Notes: a model not told the origin generated them from the sequence alone. 64,000 bases of DNA from Novosphingobium sp. (GCF_020852455.1 NZ_JADZAT010000006.1:1-64000); one strand, 5' to 3'. Shown: positions 1-9,451, numbered from the stretch's first letter. Numbers and translations are program-made.

Positions 1-91
1 GCATCAGGAAGGCCGCTGGCGGCGTCGCGTCGCTTGCAGGGGCAACCAGCCCCTGCTGCACGCCGCTCCTATCCAGCGGCCTTCCTGATGC
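1..91. repeat. long multi-segment hairpin at window edge
   Basis: Bases 1-19 are exactly complementary to 73-91. Inside, 19-25 pair with 60-66 and 36-43 pair with 49-56, so the whole 91 bases can fold into one long interrupted stem. It lies 33 bases downstream of the moaE stop on the transcribed strand and has no T-run. It could be a factor-independent 3' end structure or a dispersed palindromic repeat; the left flank is outside the window. Confidence 0.6.
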
Positions 92-124
92 GATGACGAT
101 GCCTCCACCTAATCAGGACAGGCT

Positions 125-568
125 CTAATCCCAGCGGGCAAGATCCGCGTAGTCCTGCCCGCGCGGTTCGATCCAGGTCCATTCGCCGCCGCGTTGCTCG
201 CGCTTCCAGAACCACGACTGGCTCTTGAGGTGATCCATCGCGAAATCGACCGCGTCGAAGGCGGCGCGGCGATGGCTGGCGGCGGCCGAAACGCAGACGA
301 TCGGTTCGCCCGGCCGCATCACGCCGACCCGGTGGAGCATCAGCATGCCCATCAGGCCGAACCGGGTAACCGCCTGTTGGGCCAGGGCCTGCATCCCCGG
401 CAGGGTCAGCGGTTCGTAATGGCTGAGCTCAAGCGCCTCGACCCCATCTTCACCGCGCACCTCGCCAACGAAGGTGCAGACCCCGCCCAGCCCGGGATGG
501 GCATTGGTGAACGGTCCGATGAATTGCCCGGGGATAAAGGGGCCAGTCAGCAGGCGGACGTCGATCAT
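125..568 (-). CDS. moaE: molybdopterin synthase catalytic subunit MoaE
   Basis: 147 residues, full length for MoaE. With MoaD it forms molybdopterin synthase, which puts two sulfurs into cyclic pyranopterin monophosphate in the cytoplasm. The family pattern of a Cys-Thr-Phe-Val-Gly-Glu-Val-Arg stretch, a His-Tyr-Glu-Pro segment and the late Lys-Ser-x3-Phe-Trp-Lys-Arg/Glu motif is visible. The start is the ATG at 568, just after the moaD stop; a longer frame upstream of it only overlaps moaD. It is the last gene of the moaA-moaD-moaE string; no moaB, moaC or moeA is in this window. Confidence 0.93.
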   Translation of the reverse strand: MIDVRLLTGPFIPGQFIGPFTNAHPGLGGVCTFVGEVRGEDGVEALELSHYEPLTLPGMQALAQQAVTRFGLMGMLMLHRVGVMRPGEPIVCVSAAASHRRAAFDAVDFAMDHLKSQSWFWKREQRGGEWTWIEPRGQDYADLARWD

Positions 569-572
569 CGGA

Positions 573-812
573 CTATCCGCCGCTGACCGGCGGCAGGAAC
601 GCCAGTTCATCACCCGCAGCCAGCTCGATCGCGGTTTCGCGCGCCAGCAGTTGCCCGTTGAGGGCATGGCGCACGCGTTCATCGGCCAGTGCCAGCGCCA
701 GCTGCGGCTCAAGAGCGGCCAGCACATCGGCCAGCGGCCCCGGCGCTACCGCCAGCTCGCCGCCCGACACCAGGTCACCCAGGCGCCCCAGAAAGACCAG
801 CCGCGCGCTCAT
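573..812 (-). CDS. moaD: molybdopterin synthase sulfur carrier subunit MoaD
   Basis: 79 residues, ubiquitin-like fold size, ending in the Gly-Gly tail that is adenylated and thiocarboxylated to deliver sulfur to MoaE. The hydrophobic [10 protein letters not shown] C-terminus is typical. The start overlaps the moaA stop by 4 bases and the stop lies 4 bases before moaE, consistent with translational coupling and equal synthesis of the two synthase subunits. Confidence 0.93.
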   Translation of the reverse strand: MSARLVFLGRLGDLVSGGELAVAPGPLADVLAALEPQLALALADERVRHALNGQLLARETAIELAAGDELAFLPPVSGG

Positions 813-1813
813 CCGCCGGTTGCGGACATGTGCCGGGCCAGTGCGGGCGCGGCGCCGGGCCGGTCGATTTCGAAATTGTGGCGCGCGGGCTTGATTCGCA
901 TCGCCAGGTCCAGCGCCTGTGACAGCGCCGCATCGGGATCGGGCCCGCGCAGCGCGGCGCGCAGGTCAACCTGTTCCATCCCGCCCAGGCAGGCGAACAG
1001 CTGGCCGGTGGCGGTCACCCGCACCCGGTTGCAGCCATCGCAGAAATTGCCGGTCAGCGGAGTGATGAAGCCCAGTCGGCCGCCCGTCTCGGCCACATCG
1101 ACATAGCGCGCCGGACCGCCGCTGCGGTGCGGGTTGGCGCTCAGCGTAAAGCGCTGCTCCAGCTCGCGCCGCACTTCGCTCAGCGGCAGGTACTGGTCGA
1201 ACCGGTCGCCTTCGACTTCGCCCAGCGGCATCACCTCGATCAGCGTCAGGTCCATCCCCTGACCATGCGCCCATTCGACCAGCGCGGGGATCTCGTGCTG
1301 GTTGACGTCCTTCAGCGCCACGGTGTTGAGCTTGACCGCCAGCCCGGCCGACTGCGCGGCGGCGATCCCTTCCAGCACCTGCGGCAGGCTGTCACGCCGG
1401 GCGAGCCGGGCAAACTGATCGCGGTCGAGCGTATCGAGCGAGATGTTCACCCGCCGCACCCCGGCGACGTAGAGATCATCGGCATGCTGGGCGAGCTGGG
1501 TGGCATTGGTGGTCAGCGTCAGCTCTTCCAGCCCATTGCCCAGCTTGCGCCCCAGCGCGCGGACCAGCTCGATCATGTCGCGCCGCACCAGCGGTTCGCC
1601 GCCGGTCAGGCGGATCTTGGTAACCCCGCGATCGATGAAGCCCAGCGCCATCCGGTGCAGCTCTTCCAGGCTCAGCACTTCCTTGCGCGGCAGGAAGGTC
1701 TGGCGTTCGGGCATGCAATAGGTGCAGCGCAGGTCGCAGCGATCGGTCACCGACAGCCGCAGATAGGTGATGCGGCGATTGAACTGATCGACCAGGGGGC
1801 GTGATGCGGTCAT
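809..1813 (-). CDS. moaA: GTP 3',8-cyclase MoaA (radical SAM)
   Basis: 334 residues. First enzyme of molybdenum cofactor synthesis, turning GTP into 3',8-cyclo-GTP. The N-terminal Cys-x3-Cys-x2-Cys cluster (CDLRCTYC) binds the SAM 4Fe-4S cluster; the C-terminal cluster region ([11 protein letters not shown]) and the terminal Gly-Gly that supports catalysis are present. I chose the ATG at 1813 (start [11 protein letters not shown]) because it overlaps the upstream gene by 4 bases and the extra upstream residues do not look like MoaA. Confidence 0.95.
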   Translation of the reverse strand: MTASRPLVDQFNRRITYLRLSVTDRCDLRCTYCMPERQTFLPRKEVLSLEELHRMALGFIDRGVTKIRLTGGEPLVRRDMIELVRALGRKLGNGLEELTLTTNATQLAQHADDLYVAGVRRVNISLDTLDRDQFARLARRDSLPQVLEGIAAAQSAGLAVKLNTVALKDVNQHEIPALVEWAHGQGMDLTLIEVMPLGEVEGDRFDQYLPLSEVRRELEQRFTLSANPHRSGGPARYVDVAETGGRLGFITPLTGNFCDGCNRVRVTATGQLFACLGGMEQVDLRAALRGPDPDAALSQALDLAMRIKPARHNFEIDRPGAAPALARHMSATGG

Positions 1814-2148
1814 GACTGAGGCTCTATCATTCCGGCTGCATCGATTGCCAGAAGCTGGCCAGTCACACCTTGACAATTGTCAAGCAATCCCAGTGCCGCA
1901 ACCAGCCCTTCCTCGCTATCGCAGGCCAGCGCATTGACCCGGCGCGGGGCGCGGGCGCGGGCCAGTTCCTGCACCGCGGCCAGCCGCCAGCCGCGGTGGC
2001 TGTGATCGGCGGGCGGGAAGACCAGCACGGTGCTCTCATCCTCCTGCGCCGCCAGATCGGCGCGCAGCCGGGGGAGCCATTCGGCATGAAACGCGGCGGC
2101 GGCATCGAGCGGCGCCTGGGGCAGCCCGGTGATCCGCAGCAGGGCCAT
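1810..2148 (-). CDS. small Rossmann-like protein of unknown function
   Basis: 112 residues starting [11 protein letters not shown]. The C-terminal part ([17 protein letters not shown]) resembles the end of short-chain dehydrogenases, but no cofactor-binding Gly-rich loop or Ser-Tyr-Lys triad is present, so an enzyme function cannot be claimed. It overlaps folB by one base and moaA by four, so it is translated within the folB-moaA run. A pteridine-related accessory role is only a guess from position. Confidence 0.75.
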   Translation of the reverse strand: MALLRITGLPQAPLDAAAAFHAEWLPRLRADLAAQEDESTVLVFPPADHSHRGWRLAAVQELARARAPRRVNALACDSEEGLVAALGLLDNCQGVTGQLLAIDAAGMIEPQS

Positions 2149-2519
2149 CAGCGCCGTTCGCGCCGCAAGGTGATGCCGATCTGCTCGGCACCTTCGGCGA
2201 TCGCCAGCTTGACGATCTTGACCGTCACCGCCTCGACCCGCTCGTCCTGCACGAACAGCGTGTCGCAAACATGTTCGGCCACCGCTTCGATCAGCTTGAA
2301 ATGGACGCCCTGCGGCAGCGCCGCTGACGCAGCAAACTTGAGGTCCATGTAATTCTTGCTGGCTTCGAGCGGGGTATCGGGTTCGTAGCGCGGCTGGGCC
2401 TTGAGCTGGACCGTGATGGTAAAGCGCAAGGGCTGCGGGCGGCCGGTCTCTTCGGAATAGATCCCGGTCAGCACGTCGTGCTCAAAATCGGCGACTTCAA
2501 GGATCAGGCTGTCGGCCAT
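2148..2519 (-). CDS. folB: dihydroneopterin aldolase FolB
   Basis: 123 residues, the normal FolB length. It cleaves 7,8-dihydroneopterin to 6-hydroxymethyl-dihydropterin and glycolaldehyde in folate synthesis. Family features are the early Leu-Thr-Gly-Ile-Tyr-x-Glu-Glu segment, the central SKNYMDLK substrate-region motif and the HFKLIEAVAEHV helix. It starts two bases after the methyltransferase stop. Its position before molybdopterin genes places two pterin pathways in one transcript. Confidence 0.9.
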   Translation of the reverse strand: MADSLILEVADFEHDVLTGIYSEETGRPQPLRFTITVQLKAQPRYEPDTPLEASKNYMDLKFAASAALPQGVHFKLIEAVAEHVCDTLFVQDERVEAVTVKIVKLAIAEGAEQIGITLRRERR

Positions 2520-2521
2520 CG

Positions 2522-3412
2522 TCAGTCATTGCTCCAACGCGCGAAGATCGCGGTGGGCAGCAGCCGCCCGTCGGGGCCCTGCTCGCGCACCGCCAGGTCG
2601 CCATGCTCCAATTTGCCTGGCAGGTCGCGGAAAATCTCGTCCATTAGCCCGATCAATGCCAAAGATGACATCCGCACCGCATAGACGGTGAGGAACAGGA
2701 AGCTGCTCTCTGCATCAAGCAGCTGCCGGCAATTGTCGAGCAGGCCGGGCAGGCTTTCCTCCAGCCGCCAAACCTCGCCTTCGGGGCCGCGACCGAACTT
2801 GGGCGGATCGAGGATGATCCCGTCATAACGCTTGCCGCGGCGCACTTCGCGCGCGGTGAACTTGGCGGCATCGTCCACGATCCAGCGCACCGGGCGATCG
2901 GCCATGCCCGAAAGCGCGGCATTCTCGCGCGCCTGGGCGACCGATTTCTTGCTGGCATCGACATGGGTCACCGGGCCGTAATCGGACAGCGCCAGCGTGC
3001 CCACCCCGGTATAGCCGAACAGGTTCATGGTCTGGGCATCGCTGCGCCCCTGCAACCGTTCGCCCATCCAGTCCCACACCGGAGCCATATCGGGGAAGAA
3101 CCCCAGATGGCGGAACGGGGTGCACTGCGCGGTGAACTTCACATCGCCGCGCGCCAGCGGCCAGCCATCGCGCGGCACCTGCCGGGTGCCATAGGCCCAG
3201 CGGCCGCCGCCATCCTCATCCGAACCGGGAACGAATTCCCCGTCGGCCGGCCAGTGCTCAAGCCGCGGGGTCCACATCGCCTGCGCTTCCGGGCGGATGA
3301 AGCTGTAGGGGCCATAGCTTTCGTATTTGCGGCCATGGCCCGAATCGACCAGCTGGTAGTCGGCCCAGCCGTGGCCGGTCATCACGACCGGCGCCGCGAT
3401 CAGCTCAGCCAC
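2522..3412 (-). CDS. RlmI-like class I SAM-dependent methyltransferase
   Basis: About 296 residues if started at the GTG at 3412 (8-base overlap with thrC); an ATG at 3436 and one at 3382 are alternatives. A SAM-binding Leu-Phe-Gly-Tyr-Thr-Gly-Val-Gly loop, an acidic strand end (VTHVDASKKSV) and the catalytic-region ILDPPKFGRGP motif match the COG1092 rRNA cytosine-C5 methyltransferase group. The N-terminal PUA domain of RlmI is short or absent, so the substrate (probably rRNA) is inferred. Confidence 0.85.
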   Translation of the reverse strand: MAELIAAPVVMTGHGWADYQLVDSGHGRKYESYGPYSFIRPEAQAMWTPRLEHWPADGEFVPGSDEDGGGRWAYGTRQVPRDGWPLARGDVKFTAQCTPFRHLGFFPDMAPVWDWMGERLQGRSDAQTMNLFGYTGVGTLALSDYGPVTHVDASKKSVAQARENAALSGMADRPVRWIVDDAAKFTAREVRRGKRYDGIILDPPKFGRGPEGEVWRLEESLPGLLDNCRQLLDAESSFLFLTVYAVRMSSLALIGLMDEIFRDLPGKLEHGDLAVREQGPDGRLLPTAIFARWSND

Positions 3413-4805
3413 GCGGCACCGCGTGCTGGGCGACATAGTCCGCTATCGCGGCATAGTCCCCCGGCAGCTCGACCAGTCGCTCTTCGCGCTCGAACAGATC
3501 GCCGATCCGCGCCGGCAGCGAGGGGCGCTGCCCGGTGGCGCGCTCAACCGCGTCGCGGAACTTGGCCGGGTGGGCCGTGGCCAGCGTCACCACCGGCACT
3601 TCGCGCGGCAGGCCCGCGGCGCGCGCGGCGTGGAGGCCAATCGCGGTATGCGGATCGAGCAGTTCGCCAGCGTTTTCGTGTGCCCAGCGGATTGCCCGGG
3701 CCATGTCGTTGGCATCGGCGCGCGCGCTGGAAAACAGCCGGGCCGCACCTTCGCGCTGCGCATTGGTCAGCTGCATCGCCTTGGTCGCCTCAAACCCCGC
3801 CATCTGCGCGGCCATGGCGGCGCCATCGCGGCCGCCCAGATCGAACAGCAGGCGTTCGAAATTGGACGACACCTGGATATCCATCGAGGGCGCGGCGGTG
3901 GGGGTTACCGTCCCGGCCGAATAGTCGCCATTGGCCAGTGCGCGGTGGAGGATGTCGTTGACATTGGTGGCGACGATCAGCCGCGCCACCGGCAGGCCCA
4001 TCTGCGCCGCGACATAGCCGGCGAAGACATCGCCGAAATTGCCGGTCGGCACGGCAAAGGCCACTTCGCGGTGCGGCGCACCCAGCTGCAGACCCGCAGC
4101 GAAGTAATAGACCACCTGCGCCATCAGCCGGGCCCAGTTGATCGAATTGACCGCACCGATCGCAAAGCGGCCGGTCATCGCGGTGTCATTGAACATCCGC
4201 TTCACCATGGCCTGGGCATCGTCAAACGTACCCTCGATCGCGATGTTGTGGACATTGGGCGCCAGCACCGTGGTCATCTGCCGGCGCTGGACGTCGCTGA
4301 CCCGCCCCTTGGGGTGCAGCATGAACACGTCGATCCGAGAACGGCCCGCCACGGCATCGATCGCCGCCGATCCGGTATCGCCCGAAGTCGCCCCGACGAT
4401 CGTCAGCGGATCACCGCCGCGACCCAGGAACTCCTCGAACAGCAGGCCCAGCATCTGCAAGGCAACGTCCTTGAACGCCAGGGTGGGTCCATGGAACAGT
4501 TCGAGCAGCCATTGCTGTTCATCCAGCTGCTTCAGCGGGGTCACCGCCTTGTGCGCGAAGCGGCCATAGGCCTGGGTGGTCAGCTCGAGCAGACGCTCAT
4601 AGGTCAGACTGTCACCCACAAACGGCGCCATGATCCGCGCGGCCAGTTCGGCATAGGGCAACCCGGCCAGCGCGGCGATCTCCTCTTGCGAGAAGCGCGG
4701 CCATTCGCGCGGCACATAGAGCCCGCCGTCGCTGGCGAGGCCCGCCAGCGTCGCGCCTTCGAAGTCCAGCGCCGGAGCGCTGCCACGGGTGGAGACGTAT
4801 TCCAT
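3405..4805 (-). CDS. thrC: threonine synthase
   Basis: 466 residues, the length of the longer (class 2) threonine synthases. A PLP enzyme converting O-phosphohomoserine to threonine. It starts MEYVSTRGSAP, the usual opening; the PLP lysine lies in the segment GPTLAFKDVALQ and the phosphate-binding loop is GATSGDTGSAA. I used the ATG at 4805 because upstream residues are not conserved in type. It lies 70 bases after the SURF1 gene, the common order in Sphingomonadales. Confidence 0.96.
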   Translation of the reverse strand: MEYVSTRGSAPALDFEGATLAGLASDGGLYVPREWPRFSQEEIAALAGLPYAELAARIMAPFVGDSLTYERLLELTTQAYGRFAHKAVTPLKQLDEQQWLLELFHGPTLAFKDVALQMLGLLFEEFLGRGGDPLTIVGATSGDTGSAAIDAVAGRSRIDVFMLHPKGRVSDVQRRQMTTVLAPNVHNIAIEGTFDDAQAMVKRMFNDTAMTGRFAIGAVNSINWARLMAQVVYYFAAGLQLGAPHREVAFAVPTGNFGDVFAGYVAAQMGLPVARLIVATNVNDILHRALANGDYSAGTVTPTAAPSMDIQVSSNFERLLFDLGGRDGAAMAAQMAGFEATKAMQLTNAQREGAARLFSSARADANDMARAIRWAHENAGELLDPHTAIGLHAARAAGLPREVPVVTLATAHPAKFRDAVERATGQRPSLPARIGDLFEREERLVELPGDYAAIADYVAQHAVPRG

Positions 4806-4875
4806 GGTCGGGCGCGTTAGCCGGATGACGCGCACTTGGAAACCCTGTGCAGGCGCGCGCACTTATCGAAAATTG

Positions 4876-5469
4876 CTATGCTGCGGCCAATCGCTTGCGC
4901 AGCGCCAGCCCATAGATCACCAGCGCGGTGGCGGCGAACAGGAACCACTGGACCGCGTAGGACAGGTGATTGTTCGAAAGGCTGTCAGGGTCAGGCCGGA
5001 TATTCGCCGCCAGCCCGGCCAGCGGCGGATCGGCCACCAGCATCAGCTGCACTGGCTGGGGATCACGCATCGCCGCGACCCAGCTGCGATGATCTGGCAG
5101 CTGCGAAACCAGTCCCTTGGCCGCGCCGCCAGACCAGCTGACCACCGTTCCGGGGTTGGCCGCGGTGCCAAGCTGCACAAACAGGCCGCCATCACACTTG
5201 ACGATATACCGGGTCCCGGCGCTGCCCGCGCCTTCGCGCTGCATATCGTGCGGGTTGCGGCAATCGGTGGTCGCCGGGCGGAACAGCAGCGTCTCGTCGC
5301 TGCTGCCCGCAGTGAGCACGAGCGCGGGCAGCGATCCGTTGGCGCGCAGCTGTTCAACCAGCGCTTCCTTCTGGTGCAGCCGGTCAAGCTGCCAGAAGCC
5401 CAACCGCACCATCATTGCCACCGCTGCCAGCACCAGCAGCGTGGGGATCACCGGGATACGTCTAGTCAC
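4876..5469 (-). CDS. SURF1 family cytochrome oxidase assembly protein
   Basis: 197 residues with one transmembrane helix near each end (about residues 8-25 and 170-188) and a periplasmic domain between them, the SURF1 layout. The GFWQLDRLHQKEAL segment is the family signature. SURF1 proteins help insert heme a into subunit I of aa3 oxidase. It overlaps the DUF983 gene by 8 bases and follows ctaE and ctaG, which supports the assignment. Confidence 0.92.
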   Translation of the reverse strand: MTRRIPVIPTLLVLAAVAMMVRLGFWQLDRLHQKEALVEQLRANGSLPALVLTAGSSDETLLFRPATTDCRNPHDMQREGAGSAGTRYIVKCDGGLFVQLGTAANPGTVVSWSGGAAKGLVSQLPDHRSWVAAMRDPQPVQLMLVADPPLAGLAANIRPDPDSLSNNHLSYAVQWFLFAATALVIYGLALRKRLAAA

Positions 5470-5887
5470 CCGATTGCCCTGTGTCTGTCGCAGCGTCGCC
5501 GCGCAGATCCTTGCCGGTCGCCTCTACCGCGTTGCGCTGGAATTCGGCGGCCAGCAGCGCGGCCTTGCTGACCCTGAGGCCCCAGATCGTCGCCCCGAAA
5601 ATCAGCGGAGCCCACAGCACCAGGTGGACCCACAGCGGCGGTTCGAAAGCCAGCTGCACCCACAGCGCCAGCCCAACCACCAGCGCGCCGATTACCATGG
5701 TCAGGAAGGCCGCCGGGCCATCGCCGACATTGAAGCTGGCATAGTCGAGCCCGCAGCTTTTGCACCTGGGCGCAAAACGGGTGAGCCCGGCGAAAAGGCC
5801 CTGGCTGCCGCAGCGCGGGCACAATGCGAAAAGGGCAGCCTGGGAAATCCCCGGCTGCCCCTTCGTGTCAGGCGCAGGGCCTGTCAT
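5462..5887 (-). CDS. DUF983 family membrane protein
   Basis: 141 residues. An N-terminal zinc-ribbon-like pair of Cys-x2-Cys motifs (CPRC and CKSC) is followed by two transmembrane helices (about residues 55-75 and 82-103) and a hydrophilic tail. DUF983 proteins recur between ctaE and SURF1 in alphaproteobacteria; their exact job is not known and a role in oxidase assembly is inferred from that linkage. The ATG overlaps the ctaE stop by one base. Confidence 0.85.
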   Translation of the reverse strand: MTGPAPDTKGQPGISQAALFALCPRCGSQGLFAGLTRFAPRCKSCGLDYASFNVGDGPAAFLTMVIGALVVGLALWVQLAFEPPLWVHLVLWAPLIFGATIWGLRVSKAALLAAEFQRNAVEATGKDLRGDAATDTGQSGD

Positions 5888-6708
5888 CAGTGGACCGCGT
5901 GGCCCCAGTTGCCCCAGACGTAGATCGCGACGAACAGGAACAGCCAGACCACGTCAACGAAGTGCCAGTACCAGGCGGCCGCTTCGAAACCGAAGTGCTG
6001 CTTGGGCGTGAAATCGCCATTGTAGGTGCGCTTGAGGCAGACGATCAGGAAGATCGTGCCGATGATCACGTGGAAACCGTGGAAGCCGGTCGCCATGTAG
6101 AAGGCGCTGCCATAGGTGTTGGTGCCGAAGGGGAACGGCGCGGCAGCATACTCATAAGCCTGGATGCTGGTGAACAGCAGGCCCAGCAAAATCGTGGCCC
6201 ACAGGCCCTTCTTCAGGCCATCGCGGTCGCCATGGATCAAGCTGTGGTGTGCCCAGGTGACCGTGGTGCCCGAGCACAGCAGGATCAGCGTGTTGAGCAG
6301 CGGCAGGTCAAAGGCGTTGAGCACGGCTTCGACACCCTTGGGCGGCCACTGCCCGGCAACCACTTCGGAAATGGTCGAGGGGAACAGCGAAAAATCGAAG
6401 AATGCCCAGAACCAGCCGACGAAGAACATCACTTCCGAAGCGATGAACAGGATCATGCCATAGCGCAGGTGCAGGCCAACCACCGGGGTATGATGCCCCT
6501 GATGGGCTTCCTTCACCACTTTGCCCCACCACAGGTACATGGTGGCAAGCACCCCGGCGATGCCCAGCGGGAACACGATCTTGCCTGCCGGCATATCGTG
6601 CATGAACAGGACCAGGCCGCTGGTCATCAGCAGCGCGGTCAGTGCCCCCATCAGCGGCATGATGTCGGGATCGAGAATGTGATAATCGTGGTTCTTGCTG
6701 CCGGCCAT
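5887..6708 (-). CDS. ctaE: cytochrome c oxidase subunit III
   Basis: 273 residues with seven predicted membrane spans. Subunit III stabilises the aa3 oxidase core and its proton uptake. Family motifs include the GLHLRYGMILFIASEVMFF helix with its conserved Glu, and the C-terminal FHGFHVIIGTIFL and WYWHFVDVVWLFLF helices. The gene lies downstream of ctaG with a 67-base gap and is the last structural subunit of the oxidase operon. Confidence 0.97.
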   Translation of the reverse strand: MAGSKNHDYHILDPDIMPLMGALTALLMTSGLVLFMHDMPAGKIVFPLGIAGVLATMYLWWGKVVKEAHQGHHTPVVGLHLRYGMILFIASEVMFFVGWFWAFFDFSLFPSTISEVVAGQWPPKGVEAVLNAFDLPLLNTLILLCSGTTVTWAHHSLIHGDRDGLKKGLWATILLGLLFTSIQAYEYAAAPFPFGTNTYGSAFYMATGFHGFHVIIGTIFLIVCLKRTYNGDFTPKQHFGFEAAAWYWHFVDVVWLFLFVAIYVWGNWGHAVH

Positions 6709-6775
6709 GATACGTCAGGTCCCCGTTATTCGCTTGGCCGACAGTGACCCTGTCGGCGGAAATTGCCAAGTGCCC

Positions 6776-7399
6776 TTATCGCGCCGCCGCGACCGGGTCC
6801 AGTGCCTTTGATGCAGCTTTCCCACCACTCGCTTTCGCCTGGCTCTGGTCGGCCGATTTGTGGAAGGTGTAGCTGAGCGTGATCTGCCGGATATCGCGGG
6901 TTTCCGGATTGTCGAGAATGGCCGGATCAACATAGTACTGGACCGGCATTTCAACCTTCTGCCCCGGCTGCAGGGTCTGCTGATTGAAGCAGAAACAGGC
7001 GATCTTCTTGAAATAGATGCCGGCGCGTTCCGGCTCGACATTGAACCCGGCGACCCCGGTGATCGGTTCGTCCGAAAGGTTTTCAGCGGTGTAGAAGGCG
7101 ATCCGGCGCTGGCCGATCTTCATGTCCTGCGTGGTCTGGCTGGGACCGAAGCGCCAGGGCAGCCCGGCTTCGATATTGCCGTCGAAGCGGACCGATATGG
7201 TCTGCGCCGCCACACCAACCGCCCCTGCCTCAAGCTCGCTGGCGCGCTGGGTGGTGCCGCCATAGCCGGTCACCTGGCAGAAGATCCGGTAGAGCGGCAC
7301 GGCGGCAAAGCCCAGCGCCAGCATGGTCAGCGCTCCGGCCAGCGCGATCAGCCCGACCCGGCGATTGCGGCGCGGATCAGCGGTGACCAGCGATGCCAT
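6776..7399 (-). CDS. ctaG: cytochrome c oxidase assembly protein CtaG/Cox11
   Basis: 207 residues from the ATG at 7399. One N-terminal transmembrane anchor, then a periplasmic domain that carries copper to the CuB site of subunit I. The key Cys-Phe-Cys-Phe motif (KIACFCFNQQTL) and the FCQVTGYGGTTQ segment after the anchor are both present. Its ATG lies directly against the stop of the small CoxF-like gene. Confidence 0.95.
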   Translation of the reverse strand: MASLVTADPRRNRRVGLIALAGALTMLALGFAAVPLYRIFCQVTGYGGTTQRASELEAGAVGVAAQTISVRFDGNIEAGLPWRFGPSQTTQDMKIGQRRIAFYTAENLSDEPITGVAGFNVEPERAGIYFKKIACFCFNQQTLQPGQKVEMPVQYYVDPAILDNPETRDIRQITLSYTFHKSADQSQAKASGGKAASKALDPVAAAR

Positions 7400-7545
7400 T
7401 ACAGCGCCGCCCGCTTGGCGATGGTGATCAGGAAAAACAGCACGCACAGCCCGGCCAGCACCAGCGCCAGCGCCCGGTTGCGTCCGGCGATCACGCGCTT
7501 GCGCTGGGCTTCGAGATCGGTCTTGTCAGGGTCCATCGTCATCAT
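7399..7545 (-). CDS. small CoxF-like membrane protein
   Basis: 48 residues ([17 protein letters not shown]...): a charged N-terminus, one transmembrane helix (about residues 25-41) and a basic end. The first ATG overlaps the ctaB stop by 4 bases; in-frame ATGs at 7542 and 7536 are alternatives. A single-span protein of about 50 residues between ctaB and ctaG is a regular feature of alphaproteobacterial oxidase operons (CoxF). Identity is by size, topology and place, not by a diagnostic motif. Confidence 0.75.
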   Translation of the reverse strand: MMTMDPDKTDLEAQRKRVIAGRNRALALVLAGLCVLFFLITIAKRAAL

Positions 7546-8453
7546 CCGGCAATCAGGCGGTCCGCCACCAGGGCAGCGAACAGGGCAAACAGATAGAGCA
7601 CCGAAAAGCCGAACAGGCGCTTTTCGGCGCGCATGTCCATATCGTTCTCGGGCGTGCGGAAGGTCGCAACCTTGAGGCTGAGCAGCAGGAACAGCGCGCC
7701 CAGCAGCAGCGCCGAAGCGCCATAGAACCAGCCGGTCAGCCCCAGCAGGAACGGCGCCATGGCGATCGGCAGCAGCAGCACGGCATAGATCAGGATCTGG
7801 CGCCGCGTGCTCTTGTGCCCGGCCACCACCGGCATCATCGGAATGCCCGCGGCGGCATAATCGGTCTCGACAAACAGCGCGAGCGCCCAGAAATGCGGCG
7901 GAGTCCAGAAAAAGATGATCGCGAACAGCAGCACCGGCATCAAGGTGATCTCGCCAGTGGCGGCGATCCAGCCGATCATCGGCGGAAAGGCCCCCGCCCC
8001 GCCGCCGATCACGATGTTCTGCGGGGTGCGCGGCTTGAGCCAGACGGTGTAGATCACCGCATAGTAGAAGATCGAAAAGGCCAGGATCGCGGCCGCCAGC
8101 CAGCCGGTGGCAAGCCCCATGATCAGCACCGAACCAACCGACAGCGCGATCCCGAAATCGCGCGCTGCAGCGCGGTCCATCCGCCCCGCCGGCAGCGGGC
8201 GGGCAGCTGTGCGCTTCATCTTGGCGTCGAGGTCAGCCTCCCACCACTGGTTGAGCGCGGCCGAACCGCCCGCCCCCAGGGCGATGCACAGGATCGCGGT
8301 GAAGCCCAGGATCGGATTGACCGCGACCGGCGCCGCCAGCAGGCCGCACAGCCCGGTGAAGATCACCAGGCTCATCACCCGTGGCTTGGTCAGCGACCAG
8401 AAGTCGCGCCAGTCGGCGGGCAAGGGAATCGGTTGGGCAGGAGCGGTTGACAT
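7542..8453 (-). CDS. ctaB: protoheme IX farnesyltransferase (heme O synthase)
   Basis: 303 residues, UbiA-type prenyltransferase with about nine membrane helices. It attaches a farnesyl group to protoheme IX, the first step toward heme a. Both family motifs are present: the Asn/Asp-rich [19 protein letters not shown] loop near residue 88 and a second acidic loop around [15 protein letters not shown]. It sits with the oxidase genes that need its product. Confidence 0.95.
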   Translation of the reverse strand: MSTAPAQPIPLPADWRDFWSLTKPRVMSLVIFTGLCGLLAAPVAVNPILGFTAILCIALGAGGSAALNQWWEADLDAKMKRTAARPLPAGRMDRAAARDFGIALSVGSVLIMGLATGWLAAAILAFSIFYYAVIYTVWLKPRTPQNIVIGGGAGAFPPMIGWIAATGEITLMPVLLFAIIFFWTPPHFWALALFVETDYAAAGIPMMPVVAGHKSTRRQILIYAVLLLPIAMAPFLLGLTGWFYGASALLLGALFLLLSLKVATFRTPENDMDMRAEKRLFGFSVLYLFALFAALVADRLIAG

Positions 8454-8475
8454 TGCCGGGCGCTATAGGCGCGAG

Positions 8476-9435
8476 CTAAAGCCGCTTCAACCAGTCGATC
8501 AGCAATGCGTTCACTTCTTCGGGGCGTTCTTGCTGGGTCCAGTGCCCGACACCGTCAAGGACATGGCCTTCGACCCGCGGCGCGAACATCCGCATCATCG
8601 CCACCGGATCGGTCACCGCGCCGAACAGCGTGGTGGCGGGATCGCGGGTCCCGCCGATGAACAGGCAGGGCTGCTCCAGCTGCTTGCCCTGCCAGGGCTT
8701 GAGCCATTCGAAATCGCGTTCATGGTTGCGATAGCGGTTGAGCGGCCCGCGAAAGCCCGAAGCCCCGAACTCGCCGGCGTAGTAATCAAGATCAGCCTCG
8801 CTCAGCCAGGGCACGCCTTGCGGGACCGGCAGATCCTGCAGGAAGGTCGCGCCGGCCGGCTTGTCCCAATAGTTGCCCGGCGGCACATCGCCCGAGATCG
8901 AATACATCATCGTTTCGACGAAGCGGCGCGGATCAGCCTCGGCCTCGGCCTCGGCCACGCCGGGTTCCTGGAAATACTCCTGATAGAAGAACCGGCCCTG
9001 GCTGGTGAAATGTTCGCGGAACACTTCGGTAAAGGGCCGCAGCGGAGCACCGGCGAAGGGCACCGAGAGACCGGCGACGGCACGGATCCGGTCGGGCCGG
9101 GTAAAGGCCGTGTTCCAGACGATCGGCGCGCCCCAGTCATGTCCGATCAGCACCACCGGTTCGCCGGGTGACAGGGCATCGGCCAGTCCGACCAGATCGC
9201 CAGCGATCTTTTCCAGCGTATAGTCTTCGACCCTGGGCGGCTTGTCCGACCCGCCATAGCCGCGCACGTCGATCGCGCAGGCGGTGAAGCCCGCAGCAGC
9301 AATCGGCGCGATCTGGTGGCGCCAGGAATACCAGCTTTCGGGAAAGCCATGGACCATGATCGCCAGCGGGCCGCTGCCCTCGATCGCGCAGCGCAGCGTT
9401 ACATCGCCACAATCGATCATGCGGAATTCAGGCAT
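8476..9435 (-). CDS. alpha/beta hydrolase, epoxide hydrolase type
   Basis: 319 residues. The oxyanion motif HGFPESW and the nucleophile elbow with aspartate (GHDWGAP) point to the epoxide-hydrolase/dehalogenase branch; a cap domain follows and the late GVGHWTQQERPEEV segment carries the catalytic His. Substrate unknown. A Shine-Dalgarno GGAG lies 7 bases before the ATG. It interrupts the oxidase cluster between ctaD and ctaB and follows a terminator, so it may begin a second transcript. Confidence 0.88.
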   Translation of the reverse strand: MPEFRMIDCGDVTLRCAIEGSGPLAIMVHGFPESWYSWRHQIAPIAAAGFTACAIDVRGYGGSDKPPRVEDYTLEKIAGDLVGLADALSPGEPVVLIGHDWGAPIVWNTAFTRPDRIRAVAGLSVPFAGAPLRPFTEVFREHFTSQGRFFYQEYFQEPGVAEAEAEADPRRFVETMMYSISGDVPPGNYWDKPAGATFLQDLPVPQGVPWLSEADLDYYAGEFGASGFRGPLNRYRNHERDFEWLKPWQGKQLEQPCLFIGGTRDPATTLFGAVTDPVAMMRMFAPRVEGHVLDGVGHWTQQERPEEVNALLIDWLKRL

Positions 9436-9451
9436 TGCGCTTCTCCCAAAG

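Noticed and set aside
125..727. 200-codon form of MoaE
   Set aside because: The first 53 codons overlap moaD out of frame; the internal ATG at 568 gives the normal MoaE.
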